Shown one piece after another: positions 5,680 through 9,119 of a stretch of 9,119 nucleotides of DNA (positions within the stretch are counted from its first letter, which is position 1; each line of letters starts with the position of its first letter). The position numbers were made by a program, and so were the translations under genes. Source of the stretch: DASYAN01 sp036501345 (GTDB taxonomy: Bacteria > Chloroflexota > Ktedonobacteria > Ktedonobacterales > Ktedonobacteraceae); the NCBI GenBank assembly GCA_036501345.1, contig DASYAN010000060.1:1-9119 (forward strand), written 5' to 3'. A model generated the notes under the pieces. The model was not told where the DNA came from. It saw nothing but the letters and a program-made list of their open reading frames with translations, and ran no database searches.

Positions 5680-6906
5680 ATGAATGCTAATCCTACAAAT
5701 TGGCAAAGAAGCCATAGGAGCCCACAGATCTCTCAGCAAGCACAAGCCAAAGATCGGCATTCCCAAGAACAGCATCCTAGGATAGCCCAGAAGAGAAAGA
5801 CCAGCAGCACCTCTGCCGCACGACTCCCCTTGTGGCGTTCTCATTTTATTGGCTATCCTGTTAGTATACTTCTTGTTGGTATGGCACTCTTTTTAAGCTA
5901 TCTACTCAAATCTTTTGCATCAGCATCGTATTTCGTTGGGCAACCATTTGTATTTGCAACAGCTGCCATTGCCCTGCTTTGGGGAGTTGGCCCTGTGCTA
6001 TTTGCTATTGTACTTGAGTACTTTGCCGTAGATATCTTTCTTATTTCTCCATTTCGTGTATTCGACATTGGAGGGCAGGGTGATGTGGTAACATTTGGTC
6101 CCTTTATACTTGCCCAATTGCTAATAGCTTTTCTCACAATCAAAGGTGAATCTCATCGCCGTCATCTTCTGCAAGCCAAGAAGGATGTAGAAGCAGAATC
6201 GCGAGAAATTGAGCGGGCTAATCGCTTTAAGAGCCTGTTTCTTTCAATAGCATCACATGAGTTAAAAACGCCTATCACTGCGATACGAGCTCAAGCGCAG
6301 CTTGCCTTGCGTCGCTCGGCACGGTCGCAACAAACAATGTTTGAACGCCCATCTTTATCTATACACCTGGAAAAGATCGAAGCAGAAACCCATCGTTTGC
6401 ATACATTAGTTAACGATTTGCTGGACCTAGGCAGTATCGACTCAGGAAAAATGCCACTGCAATTTGCGCAGTGTGATCTTGGGAAACTCTGCCAGAAAGT
6501 TGTTGAGGATCAGCAGGCTCTTTCGGGACGTCATATCAATCTAGAGACACCTCCCAATCCTATTGTGCTTCAAGCTGATGGTGGACGACTTACCCAAGTT
6601 ATCATCAATCTTGTTGCAAATGCCGTGAAGTATTCACCGGAAAATATGCCTATACAAGTCCATACTGGACAGAACCAAACCTATGCAATCGTGCAAGTCC
6701 ATAACGATGGCTCTGTCATTCCCCAAGAGTACCAAGAGCATATTTTTGAGCCGTTTTATCGTCTCCCAAGCAATCAACAGGGATCAGGCCTAGGTCTTGC
6801 CATTAGCAAAGAGATTGTTGAGCGGCATCGCGGACATATCTGGGTAGAGTCCTCTGAAGAAAAGGGTACCACATTTTTTGTGGAGCTTCCTTATAAAGAG
6901 ACGTAA
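5680..6906 (+). CDS. Membrane sensor histidine kinase (orphan)
   Basis: From ATG 5680 the protein is 408 residues. A polar, Gln/Ser-rich cytoplasmic N-terminus (1-50) precedes a membrane region (about 57-154) with roughly four segments, resembling the DUF4118/KdpD-type four-helix sensor region. A short coiled linker (EAESREIERANRFKS) leads to the dimerisation domain, whose H-box SHELKTP has the phosphorylated His at H193. The ATP-binding domain has the N-box NLVANAVKYS (N314), a G1 box reading VHNDGSVIP (N342-I347), the F-box HIFEPFYR and the G2 box GSGLGLA (368-374). In the G1 box the usual D-x-G-x-G is replaced by N-D-G-S-V, a variant also seen in other functional kinases. No periplasmic sensor domain of any size is present, so the signal is probably sensed in or at the membrane. 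No response regulator gene is adjacent, so its partner is elsewhere. Confidence 0.93.
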   Translation: MNANPTNWQRSHRSPQISQQAQAKDRHSQEQHPRIAQKRKTSSTSAARLPLWRSHFIGYPVSILLVGMALFLSYLLKSFASASYFVGQPFVFATAAIALLWGVGPVLFAIVLEYFAVDIFLISPFRVFDIGGQGDVVTFGPFILAQLLIAFLTIKGESHRRHLLQAKKDVEAESREIERANRFKSLFLSIASHELKTPITAIRAQAQLALRRSARSQQTMFERPSLSIHLEKIEAETHRLHTLVNDLLDLGSIDSGKMPLQFAQCDLGKLCQKVVEDQQALSGRHINLETPPNPIVLQADGGRLTQVIINLVANAVKYSPENMPIQVHTGQNQTYAIVQVHNDGSVIPQEYQEHIFEPFYRLPSNQQGSGLGLAISKEIVERHRGHIWVESSEEKGTTFFVELPYKET

Positions 6907-6928
6907 GTCTTTCCAATAGCTAAAATAT

Positions 6929-7275
6929 TTATATAGTTATTTCAGATATAATTATTGATATTATAATAAATAATCCTCCTATTGCCCTGGTAAGTATAAA
7001 TGTTTCATTGCCTATAGTCCAAGCAAATAAAGCTGCAAAAACTGGCTCCATGCTAAGAAGTAATGCACCCAAAACTTCTCTTGCTTTATAAAAACAAGTC
7101 CTGCAAAAATAGCTGTGGCGATACTAAATCTATATGCAACAAGGGTTATAGGATTTATACTGTTCAGTATATCTTTGGCAATAAAGAATGTTGATCCCCA
7201 TATCACTGTATTCATAAAAATCCCGGCAAATGAGAGAGGGGTTTTAAAATTCTTCCTATTCATCCTACGATGCAT
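6929..7275 (-). pseudogene. EamA-family (drug/metabolite transporter) gene with internal deletion
   Basis: The minus-strand start at 7275 (GAGGA element about 11 bases upstream; a second ATG at 7263) reads a normal EamA N-terminus: two membrane segments with WGSTFFIAKDIL and PITLVAYRFSIATAIF. After about residue 65 (near 7081) the frame continues as nonsense to a stop near 7012. In the next frame, 7081-6929 encodes 50 residues with LGALLLSMEPVFAALFAW and ITI at the end. This is the recognisable last two-helix part of a second EamA domain. Intact members are about 290-300 residues with ten membrane helices. Here only about 115 remain, so roughly 180 middle residues are missing and the joint is out of frame. 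The segment is much more AT-rich than its neighbours, suggesting recent acquisition from an AT-rich, perhaps Firmicute-like, source followed by loss. Confidence 0.85.
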
Positions 7276-7319
7276 ATAATTGATATTCCTCTGTTTTATT
7301 ATTTCTCATCTTACACTCC

Positions 7320-7339
7320 GATTTTAGTATACAAAAATC
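7320..7339. repeat. 20-bp near-perfect palindrome, candidate operator
   Basis: GATTTT-A-GTATAC-A-AAAATC reads the same on both strands except for one A/A mismatch pair on each side of the central GTATAC. It overlaps the -10 of a minus-strand promoter candidate for the EamA relic, which is a usual place for a repressor site. Confidence 0.5.
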
Positions 7340-7354
7340 AATACAAAAAAACAA
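7326..7354 (-). promoter_or_regulatory. Candidate promoter of the EamA relic
   Basis: Read on the minus strand, TTGTTT (plus 7349-7354) and TATACT (plus 7326-7331) are separated by 17 bases. The -10 matches consensus at 5 of 6 positions and the -35 at 3 of 6. It lies about 50 bases upstream of the relic's ATG and coincides with the palindrome at 7320-7339. Confidence 0.4.
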
Positions 7355-7403
7355 TGAAGAGGGCAGCACGCAGATGCCAAGAGGTTTTATGAAGATGATG
7401 CCC

Positions 7404-7433
7404 TAGACGGGCTACTTCGAGTTTTTGTATAAT
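7404..7433 (+). promoter_or_regulatory. Candidate promoter of the LAL regulator
   Basis: TAGACG (7404-7409, 4 of 6) and a perfect TATAAT (7428-7433) are 18 bases apart, about 60 bases before the regulator's ATG. A small GCCC/GGGC hairpin overlaps the -35. Confidence 0.4.
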
Positions 7434-7493
7434 CTATTAAGGCTTTTGTTATCTGATAGGCAGGGAAGCGTTGAGTAGAATCTGGAGTTTGCG

Positions 7494-9119
7494 ATGACGC
7501 TTGATCGGATTGATCAATCTCTGCTCGCTGCCAAACTTACTATACCGCAATCCTATGCCAGGATGGTCGTTCCCCGCCTGCACTTATACCACAAACTCGA
7601 TGCTGCAGCCGACTATCCCCTCGTGCTCATCTCCGCTCCTGCTGGTTTTGGCAAAACCACCTTACTCAGTGAGTGGTTACGCCAGCAATATCGACAGTCA
7701 CGGTGCTCGGCATGGCTAGCGCTGGAGCATAATGACAATGATTTTCAGCGTTTCTGGTCCTATTTCATTACTGCTCTGGAGAACTTGAATTTGCCTATTG
7801 GTAGGTTTTTTCAATCATTATCACATTTTAATGAGAAAGAGACGTGGATTGCCCTAATCAATGCTCTGGCAGAGCTGTCCGTTGATATTGTACTTGTGCT
7901 GGATGATTACCATGTGATCACATCTGAGGCTATTCATCACTTTGTCACATTTCTACTTGACCATAGCCCACAACACTTTCATCTGGTGATTTCTTCTCGG
8001 ACTGATCCTCCACTACCCTTAGTGCAAATGCGTGTGCAAGGACGGGTACAGGAACTGCGCATGGCGGATCTACGCTTTACGCTTGATGAAACGATGCTAT
8101 TTTTTCGCCAGATGATGGGTCTATCATTACCTGTAGAAGCTATTCGGTCGTTGCATGGTGATACCGAAGGCTGGGTTGCTGCTCTCCAACTCGCCGCTCT
8201 CGCTTTGCAAGATCGTGACGCATCATCTGCCAATACTGTCTTGAGTTTGTCGTGTGTAGGAATCGATCGCTATATCGTGAATTATTTCGTCGAGGAAGTG
8301 CTAACAGGTCTACCAGAACATGTGCAAACCTTTTTACTGGCCACATCGATATTACAGCGGATGAATGCAGAGCTTTGCAATGTGGTGGCGGGACGTACCG
8401 ATGGCGAGGCAATGTTAGAGTGGCTTCATCAGTCCAATCTCTTTATCTCCTCAACTAATGAAGTGAATGGTTGGCATCGCTATCATCGCCTATTCGGCCA
8501 TTTCCTGCATTCTCGTGCACAGCAAACATACCAGGATCGGCTACCGCTATGGCATTTGCGTGCCAGTAGTTGGTATGAGGAGCATAATCTACCAGTTGAT
8601 GCAATCGATCATGCCATGGCAGCCTCCGCATTTGAACGTGTGGCATTGCTGGTGGAGAAGCATGCTAGCTTGCTTCTCAGAGAGGGACAAGTTAGAGTCG
8701 TTTATACCTGGCTCAAGCAGTTGCAAGAGAGAGGCGTAATTGCTACACACCCCTTGCTTGCATACCTTTATGCCTGTCACTATCTGCATACTGGTCGGTT
8801 GGCAGAGTACGAGCAATCGCTGCGACAAGCAGAACAATGCTGGCGAGAGTCCGGGCAAGTAGAGATGTTGAGCAAGGTCAACCATCTGCATGCGTATACT
8901 GCACTTTTGCATGATGACGGAGCTTTAGCGATGACGTATGCCCAGCAGGCTCTAGAATTTGCTCCGGTTAGATCGAGTCTGGCTGGCATTTCTCAGATGC
9001 TGCTTGGTGCGGGCTATCTCTCCTGCGGAGATTTATTGCAGGCACATGTCGCCTTGCTCCATGGTCAGCGGAACTGCCAGTATGAACGGGATGCTGTATT
9101 GCCATCTGCGGCGATGTTT
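7494..9119 (+). CDS. LuxR/MalT-type (LAL, STAND) ATP-binding transcriptional regulator, 3' end outside window
   Basis: An uninterrupted frame from ATG 7494 reaches the right edge (542 codons, no stop). GGAG at 7484-7487 lies 6 bases upstream. The N-terminus LLAAKLTIPQ...VVPRLHLYHKL is typical of large MalT-like (LAL) regulators. Walker A is APAGFGKTT (48-56; K54), Walker B is IVLVLDDYH (132-140; D137/D138), and the sensor-like SSRTDPPLPL (167-176) follows. EGWVAALQLAALAL (225-238) and WHRYHRLFGHFL (327-338) are further family markers of the NB-ARC-like and winged-helix parts. The region after about 350 is alpha-helical and TPR-like. Full-length members are about 850-950 residues and end in a LuxR helix-turn-helix, which would lie beyond the window. 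In this family ATP and an inducer drive oligomerisation and promoter activation, as in MalT with maltotriose. The ligand cannot be read from the sequence. Confidence 0.93.
   Translation, partial: MTLDRIDQSLLAAKLTIPQSYARMVVPRLHLYHKLDAAADYPLVLISAPAGFGKTTLLSEWLRQQYRQSRCSAWLALEHNDNDFQRFWSYFITALENLNLPIGRFFQSLSHFNEKETWIALINALAELSVDIVLVLDDYHVITSEAIHHFVTFLLDHSPQHFHLVISSRTDPPLPLVQMRVQGRVQELRMADLRFTLDETMLFFRQMMGLSLPVEAIRSLHGDTEGWVAALQLAALALQDRDASSANTVLSLSCVGIDRYIVNYFVEEVLTGLPEHVQTFLLATSILQRMNAELCNVVAGRTDGEAMLEWLHQSNLFISSTNEVNGWHRYHRLFGHFLHSRAQQTYQDRLPLWHLRASSWYEEHNLPVDAIDHAMAASAFERVALLVEKHASLLLREGQVRVVYTWLKQLQERGVIATHPLLAYLYACHYLHTGRLAEYEQSLRQAEQCWRESGQVEMLSKVNHLHAYTALLHDDGALAMTYAQQALEFAPVRSSLAGISQMLLGAGYLSCGDLLQAHVALLHGQRNCQYERDAVLPSAAMF

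Noticed and set aside
7501..8989. Several 60-110 codon frames on both strands over the LAL regulator
   Set aside because: They are shadows of the 542-codon frame that starts at 7494 and carries Walker A and B motifs. None has family features of its own.
1..9119. CRISPR array, tRNA or rRNA gene
   Set aside because: No regularly spaced repeats and no cloverleaf or rRNA-like segments were recognised by eye on either strand.

Overview
The window looks like an accessory stretch of a Chloroflexota chromosome, most likely a Ktedonobacteria-type organism. This is an inference from gene content and not from any marker gene. It combines a free seven-bladed WD40 propeller, an ECF-type sigma factor without a neighbouring anti-sigma gene, a MalT-like (LAL) STAND regulator, an orphan histidine kinase, a small excisionase-type DNA-binding protein, and decayed copies of a jelly-roll/LamG-like domain of a kind I associate with that group. 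Codon use in the main genes is balanced, with roughly equal GC and AT by eye. One relic at about 6.93-7.28 kb is clearly more AT-rich.

Layout. 3-644 (+): C-terminal part of a multi-pass membrane protein, probably a GT-C glycosyltransferase. 661-1288 (+): two decayed pieces of the same LamG-like domain in tandem. 1365-2785 (+): tlyA (rRNA 2'-O-methyltransferase) followed by a NUDIX hydrolase of the ADP-ribose pyrophosphatase type. 2862-3755 (+): WD40 protein. 3897-4505 (+): ECF sigma factor ending in a strong intrinsic terminator, followed at once by a perfect 14-bp inverted repeat. 4631-4828 (-): 65-residue HTH protein, convergent with the sigma gene. 4829-5679: a long AT-rich non-coding gap with several small palindromes. 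5680-6906 (+): membrane histidine kinase. 6929-7275 (-): EamA-family transporter pseudogene with a large internal deletion. 7494-9119 (+): LAL-type ATP-binding regulator running off the right edge.

How the genes relate. Most of the window is regulatory or signalling material in single-gene units with their own candidate promoters, mixed with gene debris. tlyA and the NUDIX gene are the only clear housekeeping genes and may be partly co-transcribed. The histidine kinase has no response regulator beside it. The sigma factor has no anti-sigma gene beside it. The LAL regulator has its output domain outside the window. I do not see a convincing new multi-gene system. The more unusual signals are the tandem decayed domain copies, the internally deleted transporter with an apparently preserved promoter/operator, the hairpin next to the sigma-factor terminator, and the long non-coding gap upstream of the kinase.
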